From contig JBPCKZ010000181.1 in assembly GCA_051003795.1 (NCBI GenBank), positions 1 to 43,492 of the forward strand: a stretch of DNA of 43,492 nt. The letters run 5' to 3'. Origin of the DNA: JALYXS01 sp051003795. Lineage in GTDB: Bacteria; Acidobacteriota; Terriglobia; Bryobacterales; Bryobacteraceae. This document shows, piece after piece, positions 6,698-14,536 of this stretch (position 1 is the stretch's first letter; every line of letters starts with the position of its first letter). The notes under the pieces are model-generated. The model was given only the letters and a program-made list of their open reading frames with translations. It was not told the origin of the DNA and ran no database searches. The position numbers were made by a program, and so were the translations under genes.

Positions 6698-9600
6698 TCA
6701 AAATCTTAGCCTCACGGTCGCAGTCAACGTCCGCATCGGCAAAGCCGCCAACGGCAGCCCGTAGTTCGACGCATTCACGATCGTATTCAAGCTGCCGTAA
6801 CTCACATGATTCGTGAAGTTCTGGCTATCGACGCGGAACTCCACTCGCCGCCGGTCGTCGTTCAGCCGGAAACTGCGGCCAAAAGAAAGATTCAGCGAAA
6901 ATCGCCCCGGACCCGGAATCGTGTTCCTTCCCGCATCCCCAAAAGTTCCGGCAATCGGAATCGCATACGCCGCCGGGTTGAAAAATCCGGAGCCCGAATC
7001 GACGGGCAAGCCGGTCGCATTGGCGCGTCCGCTGCCCACTGCTCCCGTGCCGGCGGTATCGGCCTGATTGCCCAGCACCCGCGCGGTGAACGGCAATCCC
7101 GAAGCGGCCGTCGCGCCGCCGCTCAATGTCCAATCCTTGAGCAGTAGCTCAGATTTGCCGGAGCTGCGAATCAACCCGTTTTCCCCGAAAGGCGAAGTCA
7201 AAATGTACGAGGCGGTCAACACATGCCGCTGATCGAAGCTCGACAGGCCGCGCTCGGCGCGCAGATCCTGGTCGTTCTGCGCGACCACCGACGCGCCTCC
7301 GCCGATAGTCGAAGCATTATCGATCGACTTCGAATAGACATAAAGCACGTTCGCCGAAATTCCCTTCGAGAAGCGCTTTACTAAGCGGAATTGCGCCGCA
7401 TGGTAGATCGAATCGCCGTTCGAGGAATCGAACGTGAATCCCACCGCATTGCCGATCCGGCGCCGCTGCTCGGCGGTTAACGGAGATCCGGGCGCCGCGC
7501 GGTTCGGCAACGTTTGAATATCGAGCCGCGTGCCCTTTGTGCCCAGATATGCGGCCTCGATCACGAACGAATGCGGCAGCGGCTCCTGAATCGAAAAGTT
7601 CCACGTCTGCGCGTAGCCGATGCGGTAATAGCGATCGATCGCGTAGGTATTGGTGATCGATTCCGAGGGAACGGCGGCGAAACCGTTCTCTATCGTCAGC
7701 GGACGCGCGACGCTGGTCACCAGCGTCGCCGTGCGGGCGAACGGCGGCTGCGAGGCGAGCCGGGACGGGAACTGGTTATAGATCGATCCGTTGTATAGAA
7801 TCCCGTAACCCGCGCGGACTTGAAGTTGATTCTTCTTCAACGGCCGCCACGCGAGGCCAAGCCTCGGCGAGAAATTATTCTTGTCGGGATTAATCAGACC
7901 GTCCCCAAACTTTCCCGTATACGGACCGATCTGGCCGGGCGTGACGACGGCAACGCCCGTGAAGCCGGGCGCTATGTCCAGATTCGCGATGTGATTGTAT
8001 TTCTCGCGCAGCGGCGTGAAGTATTCGTAGCGCAAGCCCAGATTCAGGCTGAGGTTTGAGAGCACCCGGAAATCGTCTTGCGAGAAGAGGCTATAAGCCG
8101 AGCCGCGAAAGTAGTTGCTGCTGGTTCCAAAACGAACGGAGCTCGATTGCGGAAGGCCCAGCAGAAAATCGGCGAAGTCGTAGCCTGTGTTCGGAATCGG
8201 CTGGCCCTGCGAATCGAACGCGCTGGTTTCGAGACCGCTGAAACTGAAGCTGCCGCGGCCATTCGAATCCGTCAGCGTGTTGATTTGCATGCGCCGGTAT
8301 TCGCCGCCGAACGTCAGATTGTGCCGTCCGCGAACCAGAATCACGCTGTCGTTTACGCCGGAGGTCTGATTACGCTGCAGTGAGGGGCTGCCGTCGTTCA
8401 ACGCGCCGAAGTTGGTGAAGGAAACGTTGGGAGGCCCGAAGTTGATCGGGTCGGTCGAAACGCCGTTGATTTTCAATTGCTCGGCGACATTTGGCCCGTA
8501 TGCAAAAAACGGGAGAGTGTAGCTGCGGTTGCGGCTAAAGTTCCAGCGGATGCTGTTGATGATCTGCCGCCCAAAGGTATGCGTGTAGCCCAACGTGGAG
8601 CTCAATCCGAATCCGGTAAGCTCGTCGCGGAAACCATAGAGCTGGGCGTTATTGGAGCTTCGATTTTGCAGGTTCAGATTCACGTCCAACCGGTCTTTCT
8701 TGGTAATGGTTTGGTTAAGGCGAATATTGAGATTCTCGTTGTTGTTTGGAACGGACGTTTGGAAATCGTAGTTTTGAACGTTCCCCGGCTGATTCGGCAG
8801 CGGAATAAAGCTCAGCCTCAACAGCCCGAGAGCCGCGGGATCGAAACGACTTAGCGGGATTTGATTGCCCGCGAACGGCTGGCGCGTGAGCGGATCGAAA
8901 ATTTGGACCGGAAAGCGGGTGAACGATTGCGAGAAGTCCCCGGAACGCTCGAGCTCCGTGGGGACGGTGGCAACACCTTGGTAAGGCGCGCGGCTGCGCG
9001 TCCCGGAATAGTTGAGGAAGAAGAAGGTGCGATCGGCATTGATGAGCTTGGGAATTTTGAGCTGTCCGCCGAGCGATGTACCGAACCGCGCCGAGGCGTA
9101 AGAAGGCTTGGGGACGGATTGCCCGGTAAGGGAGAACGGGCGGGCGTCGACCGCCGAATTTCCGAGTATGAAGAAAGCCGATCCGCGGATGGCGCCGCGA
9201 TTATTCCTGCCGGCTCGATTGCCGAAGTTGGCGTTCCGGCCAGGACCGCCGGGACCTCGCCTGCCGCCACCGCGATCAACGCCGCCGCCGCCCCTGCCGC
9301 CGCGTCCGCCTCCTCCGGGACCTCCAAAACCGGGGGCCTGCGCGCCGCCGAACTGTTGGCCGGGCGGTTGGCCGAACTGTTGGCCGAACTGTGGATCGCC
9401 GCGGCCGAAATCGCCCCTTCGCTGCGCGAAGGCGTCTTCCTGCTGCTGGGTGGATTCCAGCCCCCGGCTCAAACTTCCGCTGACTAGAAACGCTTCGTTG
9501 GCATTCGAGGATTCGGGCGGCGCGCCCGCGGCCGCCGCGTCCGGGAGCGGGATATCCGCGCTTGGGTTAAGCGTGAGGTTTTGAAAGCCAGGGGCGGCGT

Positions 9601-9931
9601 TCCGCCCGGGTCTCGCGGAAACCGTTGCACGCGGCTTGAGATTGAGATCGAAATCGAAAGAGGCGGCGCCGGATCCAGCCGGTACTTCGCGGGTTGCCGA
9701 AGTAAAACCGAACATCGAGATTTCCAGCTTCCAGTTGCCCGCGGGGAGCGGGTCAAGTTGGTATCGGCCCGATTCGTCGGTGACGGTAGAGAACTTCTGG
9801 GCACCTTGGGTTGCCGTCACCGTTGCGCCCGGAATGGGTTGGCCGGAGGAACGCACCACTCCCGATTCCGGGCTGGTCGCTTGCGCGACGCCGGCGACTA
9901 CGATCGCGAAAAGCCAGCTCCTGAACGACAA
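6698..9931 (-). CDS. TonB-dependent receptor-like (Oar-type) outer-membrane protein
   Basis: 1077 residues. A signal peptide covers about residues 1-18 (cleavage after VAQA). A carboxypeptidase-regulatory (SdrD B-like) domain follows at about 22-100 (SGVVRSSGQPIPGATVTA, TDESGRYQLDPLPAG). Residues 172-246 are Gly/Arg/Gln-rich low complexity. Beyond about residue 250 are a plug-like region and many beta-barrel strands (for example LNLGLRYEYFTPL, FSPRLGLAWRP, GISANVLYVYSKSIDNAS). It ends in VRLRF, the terminal aromatic expected for outer-membrane barrel insertion. Oar-like receptors are abundant in Acidobacteriota and are linked to uptake or secretion of large substrates; the ligand here is unknown. 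No clear TonB box was identified. Confidence 0.85.
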   Translation of the reverse strand: MSFRSWLFAIVVAGVAQATSPESGVVRSSGQPIPGATVTATQGAQKFSTVTDESGRYQLDPLPAGNWKLEISMFGFTSATREVPAGSGAASFDFDLNLKPRATVSARPGRNAAPGFQNLTLNPSADIPLPDAAAAGAPPESSNANEAFLVSGSLSRGLESTQQQEDAFAQRRGDFGRGDPQFGQQFGQPPGQQFGGAQAPGFGGPGGGGRGGRGGGGVDRGGGRRGPGGPGRNANFGNRAGRNNRGAIRGSAFFILGNSAVDARPFSLTGQSVPKPSYASARFGTSLGGQLKIPKLINADRTFFFLNYSGTRSRAPYQGVATVPTELERSGDFSQSFTRFPVQIFDPLTRQPFAGNQIPLSRFDPAALGLLRLSFIPLPNQPGNVQNYDFQTSVPNNNENLNIRLNQTITKKDRLDVNLNLQNRSSNNAQLYGFRDELTGFGLSSTLGYTHTFGRQIINSIRWNFSRNRSYTLPFFAYGPNVAEQLKINGVSTDPINFGPPNVSFTNFGALNDGSPSLQRNQTSGVNDSVILVRGRHNLTFGGEYRRMQINTLTDSNGRGSFSFSGLETSAFDSQGQPIPNTGYDFADFLLGLPQSSSVRFGTSSNYFRGSAYSLFSQDDFRVLSNLSLNLGLRYEYFTPLREKYNHIANLDIAPGFTGVAVVTPGQIGPYTGKFGDGLINPDKNNFSPRLGLAWRPLKKNQLQVRAGYGILYNGSIYNQFPSRLASQPPFARTATLVTSVARPLTIENGFAAVPSESITNTYAIDRYYRIGYAQTWNFSIQEPLPHSFVIEAAYLGTKGTRLDIQTLPNRAAPGSPLTAEQRRRIGNAVGFTFDSSNGDSIYHAAQFRLVKRFSKGISANVLYVYSKSIDNASTIGGGASVVAQNDQDLRAERGLSSFDQRHVLTASYILTSPFGENGLIRSSGKSELLLKDWTLSGGATAASGLPFTARVLGNQADTAGTGAVGSGRANATGLPVDSGSGFFNPAAYAIPIAGTFGDAGRNTIPGPGRFSLNLSFGRSFRLNDDRRRVEFRVDSQNFTNHVSYGSLNTIVNASNYGLPLAALPMRTLTATVRLRF

Positions 9932-9966
9932 TGGGAAAATCCAAAGTGCGCGGGAAGAGATGCGAG

Positions 9967-10341
9967 TTAGGTGGCCGAGCGCTTGGCCACGAATTCGGTC
10001 TTGCGATCCCCGCCTTCGCGCTGGCGCGTGAAGTTGATTTTGTCGCCGTCCATCTTGCCGGTATAAATAATAACGGCATCATTGCCGTTGAAGTTCAATT
10101 TCTGCTTGAACGAAAGATCGTTGCCCGAAACCTTCCCGTCGGCGATCGGGTTTTCGCCCATCTGCGTACTTACGGTGCCGGTCAGCTTATCGCCATCGGC
10201 TTTCAGGTCGAAAGTGGCGGTCATGGTATTGCCGTCACGGCCGGGCATTTCGGCGGTCCATTTACCCGTTGCATCCGCCGCCGAGGCAGCGAACGCGAAC
10301 ATGCCCAGGAGGGCGATTACTGCAAGAGTGAGGTTTTTCAT
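9967..10341 (-). CDS. small secreted beta-rich protein of unknown function
   Basis: 124 residues from ATG 10341. I prefer this to the upstream frame extension (to 10401) because it begins a standard signal peptide, MKNLTLAVIALLGMFAFA, with cleavage after ASA (about residue 21). The mature part alternates strands with the pattern TGKWTAEMPGRDGNTMTATF, DKLTGTVSTQMGENPI, GKVSGNDLSFKQKL and DKINFTRQREGGDRKTEF, suggesting a small lipocalin-like or beta-barrel fold. I do not recognise a named family with certainty. It lies 35 bases upstream of the TonB-receptor start on the same strand and may share its transcript. Confidence 0.7.
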   Translation of the reverse strand: MKNLTLAVIALLGMFAFAASAADATGKWTAEMPGRDGNTMTATFDLKADGDKLTGTVSTQMGENPIADGKVSGNDLSFKQKLNFNGNDAVIIYTGKMDGDKINFTRQREGGDRKTEFVAKRSAT

Positions 10342-10375
10342 AAGTGAAAAGATGATACCACTCAAAGGAATGTTA

Positions 10376-10398
10376 CCGGGCGGGGCGAATCCGCCCGG
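10376..10398 (-). terminator. stem-loop downstream of gap
   Basis: CCGGGCGG (10376-10383) and CCGCCCGG (10391-10398) form a perfect 8-bp stem with a 7-base loop, 40 bases after the gap stop codon. The following bases on the minus strand are not T-rich, so intrinsic termination may be partial. Confidence 0.5.
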
Positions 10399-10437
10399 CA
10401 ATTTACCAAAATTTACAGAGCTTGCGCGGTAATCGGG

Positions 10438-11445
10438 TCACAATCCCTTGCCGGCAAGGAACGTAATTAAATCGACCACGCGGCAGGAATAACCCCACTC
10501 ATTGTCGTACCAGGCAACCACTTTAACCAAGGTTCCATCGATGACTTTGGTCAGGCCGGAATCGACAATCGAGCTGTTGGAATTGTGCAGCATGTCGCTT
10601 GAAACGACGGGGTCCTCGGTGTGGGCGAGAATGCCCTTGAGCGATCCTTCGGCGGCCGACTTCAACACGCTGTTTACCTCATCGGTAGTTGTCGGTTTTT
10701 CCGTCACGCACACCAGATCGACAACCGAAACGTCGGGCGTGGGGACGCGCATGGAGTAACCGTCGAGCTTGCCCTTGAGCTCCGGCATCACCAGCCCGAT
10801 CGCCTTCGCCGCGCCGGTAGTGGTGGGGATCATGTTCAGAGCGGCCGCGCGGGCGCGGCGCAAATCTTTGTGTGGAAAGTCGAGCACCGGCTGATCGTTG
10901 GTGTAGCTGTGGATCGTGGTCATGGACCCGTGCTTGATCTTGAACTTTTCGTGCAGTACTTTGACCACGGGAGCAAGGCAATTCGTGGTGCAGGATGCGT
11001 TCGAGATCACGTGGTGCTTCTTGGGGTCGTAAATATGGTCGTTGACGCCGAGCACGATCGTGACATCCTCGTTCGTGGCCGGGGCGGAGATGATCACCTT
11101 CTTCACCGATCCGCGCAGGTGCTTCGCCGCATCTTTCGCGTTGGTAAACCGCCCCGTTGATTCGACCACAATTTCGGCCCCAACCGACGACCAATCGAGT
11201 TCCGCCGGATCTTTCACGGCGAACACTTTGATTTTCTTATCGCCGATAACGATGCAATCGCCTTCGACACGGACGTCTTCGTGCAGGCCGCCGAGCACGG
11301 AATCGTACTTGGTGAGATGCGCGAGAGTTTTCGGATCGGTCAGATCGTTGACCGCGACGAATTCGACCTTGGGGTTGTTCAGAGCCGCGCGGACGACGTT
11401 GCGGCCGATGCGGCCGAATCCGTTGATGCCTACTTTGACAGCCAT
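10438..11445 (-). CDS. gap: glyceraldehyde-3-phosphate dehydrogenase (phosphorylating)
   Basis: 335 residues, the normal length for class I GAPDH. It oxidises glyceraldehyde-3-phosphate to 1,3-bisphosphoglycerate with NAD in cytoplasmic glycolysis/gluconeogenesis. The Rossmann start VGINGFGRIGR lies at residues 5-15; Asp34 (AVNDL) fits NAD preference. The catalytic Cys152 is in SNASCTTNCLAP and the base His179 in MTTIHSYT. PTTTGAAKA and WYDNEWGYSCR are also conserved. A GAGGAG lies about 16 bases before the ATG, a rather long spacing, with GAAGA nearer. The gene stands alone between two stem-loops and is probably monocistronic. Confidence 0.98.
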   Translation of the reverse strand: MAVKVGINGFGRIGRNVVRAALNNPKVEFVAVNDLTDPKTLAHLTKYDSVLGGLHEDVRVEGDCIVIGDKKIKVFAVKDPAELDWSSVGAEIVVESTGRFTNAKDAAKHLRGSVKKVIISAPATNEDVTIVLGVNDHIYDPKKHHVISNASCTTNCLAPVVKVLHEKFKIKHGSMTTIHSYTNDQPVLDFPHKDLRRARAAALNMIPTTTGAAKAIGLVMPELKGKLDGYSMRVPTPDVSVVDLVCVTEKPTTTDEVNSVLKSAAEGSLKGILAHTEDPVVSSDMLHNSNSSIVDSGLTKVIDGTLVKVVAWYDNEWGYSCRVVDLITFLAGKGL

Positions 11446-11503
11446 TCTTCGGGTTATGCTCCTCTAAGGTTTGATTTGTGGATTGAAATTTCAGGATAAC
11501 GCA

Positions 11504-11520
11504 CCGTCCGGGCCGGACGG
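11504..11520 (-). terminator. compact stem-loop downstream of mpg
   Basis: CCGTCCGG (11504-11511) and CCGGACGG (11513-11520) form a near loop-less GC palindrome between the gap start (11445) and the mpg stop (11553). Effective folding would use a 6-bp stem and a 5-base loop. It would end mpg transcription before gap; it could alternatively be a protein site upstream of gap. Confidence 0.45.
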
Positions 11521-11529
11521 CGCTTTCGC

Positions 11530-11553
11530 AGCAAACAATCGTAGCAAACAATC
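11530..11553. repeat. two 11-bp direct repeats at the mpg stop
   Basis: AGCAAACAATC occurs at 11530-11540 and 11543-11553, separated by GT. The second copy runs into the last base of the mpg reading frame end. It looks like a small slippage duplication; no function is apparent. Confidence 0.6.
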
Positions 11554-12116
11554 TAGGAAACGAATTTGTTCCCGGCAATGGTAAAGCGCAGCGGCAGTTC
11601 GCGGCACTTCGAAATGCCGATGCGCGGCGCCGCCTCTATTTTGATATCCGCCGCGCAATATTCCCGCACAACCAACTCCCCGCGCGTAACGTCGGCCCCA
11701 TTCAGCGCGCGGGTAATTCCCATCGCCTGGGTCAGCTTTCCGGGGCCAGATGCCAAATCGCGCGCGGCTTTGGCCTTCGGCCTTCGTTTCCGCATCGACT
11801 CGATTCCCGATACCGGTTCCAGCGCCCGTATCAACACGCAACCCGGAGTACCTTCAGACTCCGCCACAAGGTTGAGACACTCGTGCATCCCGTAGCTGAA
11901 GTACACGTAGGCGTGGCCCGGCGGACCGAAAATCACTTTCGTGCGCGGCGTGATCCCGCTTGCGGAGTGGGAAGCTAGATCGTCGCCGCCTAAATACGCT
12001 TCGGTCTCGACAATCATCCCCGAAGTCTCACGATGCACCAGCAACTTGCCGAGCAGGTCGCGCGCGACATCCACGGTCGGCCGCGCGTAGAAATCTCGTG
12101 GAAGAATTGCTTTCAT
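11553..12116 (-). CDS. mpg: 3-methyladenine DNA glycosylase (AAG/Mpg family)
   Basis: 187 residues, the usual size for bacterial AAG. The enzyme excises alkylated and deaminated purines at the start of base-excision repair. Recognisable parts are RDFYARPTVDVARDLLGKLL, the catalytic-base region VETEAYLGGDDLASHSASG, the DNA-intercalating segment AYVYFSYGMHECLNLVAE, VLIRALEP and GPGKLTQAMGI. The ATG at 12116-12114 fits the family N-terminus (MKAILPRDF). It overlaps the start codon of the divergent thpR by two bases, so each promoter must lie inside the other gene, unless GTG 12128 is used. Confidence 0.95.
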   Translation of the reverse strand: MKAILPRDFYARPTVDVARDLLGKLLVHRETSGMIVETEAYLGGDDLASHSASGITPRTKVIFGPPGHAYVYFSYGMHECLNLVAESEGTPGCVLIRALEPVSGIESMRKRRPKAKAARDLASGPGKLTQAMGITRALNGADVTRGELVVREYCAADIKIEAAPRIGISKCRELPLRFTIAGNKFVS

Positions 12117-12675
12117 GCGCCTGTTCACGGGAATCGAAATTCCTCCCGAGATTCTCGCCGATATCGACCATGTGGTGCAACGGCTGAAACCCTCGGCCCA
12201 CATCCAGTGGATCCCGATTGGAAACCTCCACATCACGACCAAGTTCATCGGCGAGTGGCCGGAAGAGAAGTTGCCGGAACTGACCGATACCCTCAAGGCC
12301 GCGGAAGCCGCGGGAACGATTCCCATACGGATCGGCGGTCTCGGCTTTTTTCCTAACCCGAAATCGCCGCGGGTGTTCTGGGCGGGCGTCCACGCACCGG
12401 GATCGCTGGCCGAGCTCGCGCGGCAAACCGATCAAGCTCTCGCCGCCTTGGGGATTGCGTCCGAAACGCGGGCCTACTCGCCGCACCTCACGCTCGCGCG
12501 CCTCAAGATTGCAGGCCCGCTAACGGCTCTTCACGACGCCATCGCGGCGCTTAAGAGCACAGATTTCGGCAGTTTCGAAGCCGCCACTTTTCATCTGTAT
12601 CGCAGCAAGACCGGACCTTCCGGCTCCGTTTATACGAAGCTCGCAACGTTCGAATTGCCACGGTTCGTATACTAA
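12115..12675 (+). CDS. thpR: RNA 2',3'-cyclic 3'-phosphodiesterase (2H family)
   Basis: 186 residues. ThpR/LigT proteins hydrolyse 2',3'-cyclic phosphate ends of RNA to 2'-phosphates; older work calls them 2'-5' RNA ligases. Both HxTx catalytic motifs are present: HITT at 39-42 and HLTL at 124-127. The N-terminus MRLFTGIEIP is typical (RLFxAI). GGAAG lies about 12 bases upstream of the ATG. The start codon overlaps that of divergent mpg. Its TAA (12673-12675) is in the same frame as the next gene, which begins one codon later. Confidence 0.93.
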   Translation: MRLFTGIEIPPEILADIDHVVQRLKPSAHIQWIPIGNLHITTKFIGEWPEEKLPELTDTLKAAEAAGTIPIRIGGLGFFPNPKSPRVFWAGVHAPGSLAELARQTDQALAALGIASETRAYSPHLTLARLKIAGPLTALHDAIAALKSTDFGSFEAATFHLYRSKTGPSGSVYTKLATFELPRFVY

Positions 12676-12678
12676 GCC

Positions 12679-13476
12679 TTGCACCATGTTTCTCATTCCC
12701 TTTCCGGCGTTTTCCGGATATATCCACAGTTTCAATCGCGTTTCCTGCCCGCCAGGCACGATCTCCTGGTCTACGTGCCGCGCATCTACGATACGGATCA
12801 GAATCGCCGTTTTCCGGTCTTTTACTTGCATGACGGCCAGAATGTATTCGATGGCGCAACGTCCTACAGCGGGCAGGAGTGGGGCGTGGACGAGACCGCC
12901 GAATTCCTGATCGGTTCCGGCGCGATCGAGCCGTTGATCATCGTCGGAATCAATAATGCCGGCGACGATCGCATTGAAGAATACACGCCTACCCGGGATC
13001 GGCGCATCGGCAAGGGTGGTAAAGCCAAACTCTACGGCCGGATGCTGATTGAAGAAGTGAAACGCTTTATCGACTCGGAATACCGGACGCTTCCGGGTCC
13101 GGCCAACACGGGCCTGGGCGGCTCATCGCTCGGCGGCTTGGTATCCCTGCATCTGGGCCTGACTCATCCGGAAGTTTTCGGTAAGCTGGCCGTCATTTCG
13201 CCTTCGGTCTGGTGGGACGACCGGCTGATTCTGCGCCGCGTGCTGTCGCTCGACTCGAAGCCCAAGCTTCGGATCTGGCTGGACATCGGAACCGGGGAAG
13301 GCGAGCGGGTGACGGAGGATGCGAGACTCTTGTGCGAGGCGCTGATGGAGAAGGGCTGGGAGCTCGGCGTCGATCTGGCTTACGAAGAAGCCCATGGAGC
13401 GGGCCATAATGAAGACGCCTGGGCGGACAGAGTGCCCCCACTTTTAAAATTTCTGTTCCCGGCGGCAAGGCCGTAG
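12679..13476 (+). CDS. alpha/beta-hydrolase of the esterase D/enterochelin-esterase type
   Basis: 265 residues from TTG 12679. Nucleophile Ser150 lies in GSSLG (148-152), the oxyanion strand FYLHDGQNVFDG at 48-59, and the His in HGAGHNEDAW near the C-terminus. This composition matches putative esterases of the Fes/EstD (PF00756) type. There is no signal peptide, so it is probably cytoplasmic. The only start consistent with family length is TTG, which follows the thpR stop by one codon in the same frame and has no clear ribosome-binding site. Translation may depend on re-initiation after thpR. The substrate is not predictable. Confidence 0.85.
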   Translation: MHHVSHSLSGVFRIYPQFQSRFLPARHDLLVYVPRIYDTDQNRRFPVFYLHDGQNVFDGATSYSGQEWGVDETAEFLIGSGAIEPLIIVGINNAGDDRIEEYTPTRDRRIGKGGKAKLYGRMLIEEVKRFIDSEYRTLPGPANTGLGGSSLGGLVSLHLGLTHPEVFGKLAVISPSVWWDDRLILRRVLSLDSKPKLRIWLDIGTGEGERVTEDARLLCEALMEKGWELGVDLAYEEAHGAGHNEDAWADRVPPLLKFLFPAARP

Positions 13477-13503
13477 AATTTTCAAAACGCGCCCAAAACG
13501 CGC

Positions 13504-14490
13504 TCAAAAAACCGCGATGGGGTTCAAGGGCGATCCCGTTCCCCGCGTCACCGCGAGCGGCGCGGCGGTGAGCATGAACTCCCAGCGTTTTCTCTGGTTG
13601 GCCGCCTCGCTTACCGCTTCCAGATCGCAGTTATCGAAAATCGGCGTGCCCATGGCGACCAGCAGCACCTGATGAATCGGCTGCACCACGCCCGCGATCC
13701 CCGAAGGCATCAGGTCGCTGGCCGCATCGCTGCCGACCATCGCGACATCGCGGTCCTTGATCCACTTCAAGCACGATGCGTGCAGCCCGGCGGAATTATT
13801 CGCGATATCCCAAACGCCCTTGGCGGCGTGCCGCGCCCAACGCCCCGTGCGAATGAAAATGATATCGCCGCTCTGCACCTTGACCCCGGCTTTTTTCTCC
13901 CAGGCATCCAGGTCTTCGGGATAAATCGCCGTGCCAGGCTCCAGGTAGGGCAGGCCTTTCAAGCGCGGAATGTCCATCAAGATCCCGCGCGAAAGGATTC
14001 CGTTTTTGAAGTTCGTGATGGCATCCTTGTTCGCGCCTTGGCTGGTGACTTCCAGTTGCGAAAAGCCGTTATACATTTTGCCGTTGTAGAACATGTGGCA
14101 GAGCGAATCCATGTGCGTATGCGCGTAGCCGTGATAATTCACCGAGTACGTGTCGAGCACGAACTGCCCTTGCGGCTTTGCGCCGGTTGACGTCATTACG
14201 TGACCGAATGGGGATGGGTTCTCGATCGACTGCGTCTTTTCCGAATCGCGCGCGAGAGAAACCGGAACGCCTTCGCGCACCAGCGCGGCAGCTTGCTTTC
14301 GCTTGGCGGGCGTGATCAGGTTGACCGTGCCCATCTGATCGTCCTGGCCCCACCGGCCCCAGTTCGAAAGCTCTTTCATCCACCGGTCGACGTTGTCTTT
14401 CGTGACGGGACGGTTTGAGGAGGGCGGCGCGGCATGAATCAAGAAAGAGAGGCAGACGGCGCAGGCAATCGGCGGGAAGTTTCGTCGCAT
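13504..14490 (-). CDS. secreted cyclase-family (kynurenine formamidase-like) hydrolase
   Basis: 328 residues with a signal peptide (about 1-20, MRRNFPPIACAVCLSFLIHA). The Cyclase (PF04199) metal motif is present as H120-G-Y-A-H124-T-H126-M-D128-S-L-C-H132, a variant of HxGTHxDxPxH. Other family blocks are GDIIFIRTGRW, LKWIKDRDVAMVGSDAASD and PIHQVLLVAMGTPIFDN. Family members hydrolyse N-formylkynurenine, isatin or similar amides using Mn/Zn. The export signal and neighbours give no pathway clue. Conserved in soil bacteria as 'cyclase family protein'; the exact substrate is unknown. Confidence 0.88.
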   Translation of the reverse strand: MRRNFPPIACAVCLSFLIHAAPPSSNRPVTKDNVDRWMKELSNWGRWGQDDQMGTVNLITPAKRKQAAALVREGVPVSLARDSEKTQSIENPSPFGHVMTSTGAKPQGQFVLDTYSVNYHGYAHTHMDSLCHMFYNGKMYNGFSQLEVTSQGANKDAITNFKNGILSRGILMDIPRLKGLPYLEPGTAIYPEDLDAWEKKAGVKVQSGDIIFIRTGRWARHAAKGVWDIANNSAGLHASCLKWIKDRDVAMVGSDAASDLMPSGIAGVVQPIHQVLLVAMGTPIFDNCDLEAVSEAANQRKRWEFMLTAAPLAVTRGTGSPLNPIAVF

Positions 14491-14536
14491 AGAGGCTTAT
14501 TCTATACAATCGCTCGCCGCCGCAATAAGGCTCCCG

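Noticed and set aside
6564..6701. 46-residue N-terminal extension of the VWFA protein
   Set aside because: Entirely encoded by the inverted-repeat element; low likelihood of being native sequence. Kept only as an alternative in the gene entry.
8861..9584. Overlapping plus-strand frames of about 158-208 codons, rich in Pro/Ala/Arg
   Set aside because: Mirror of the Gly/Arg-rich part of the TonB receptor; composition explained by the complement strand.
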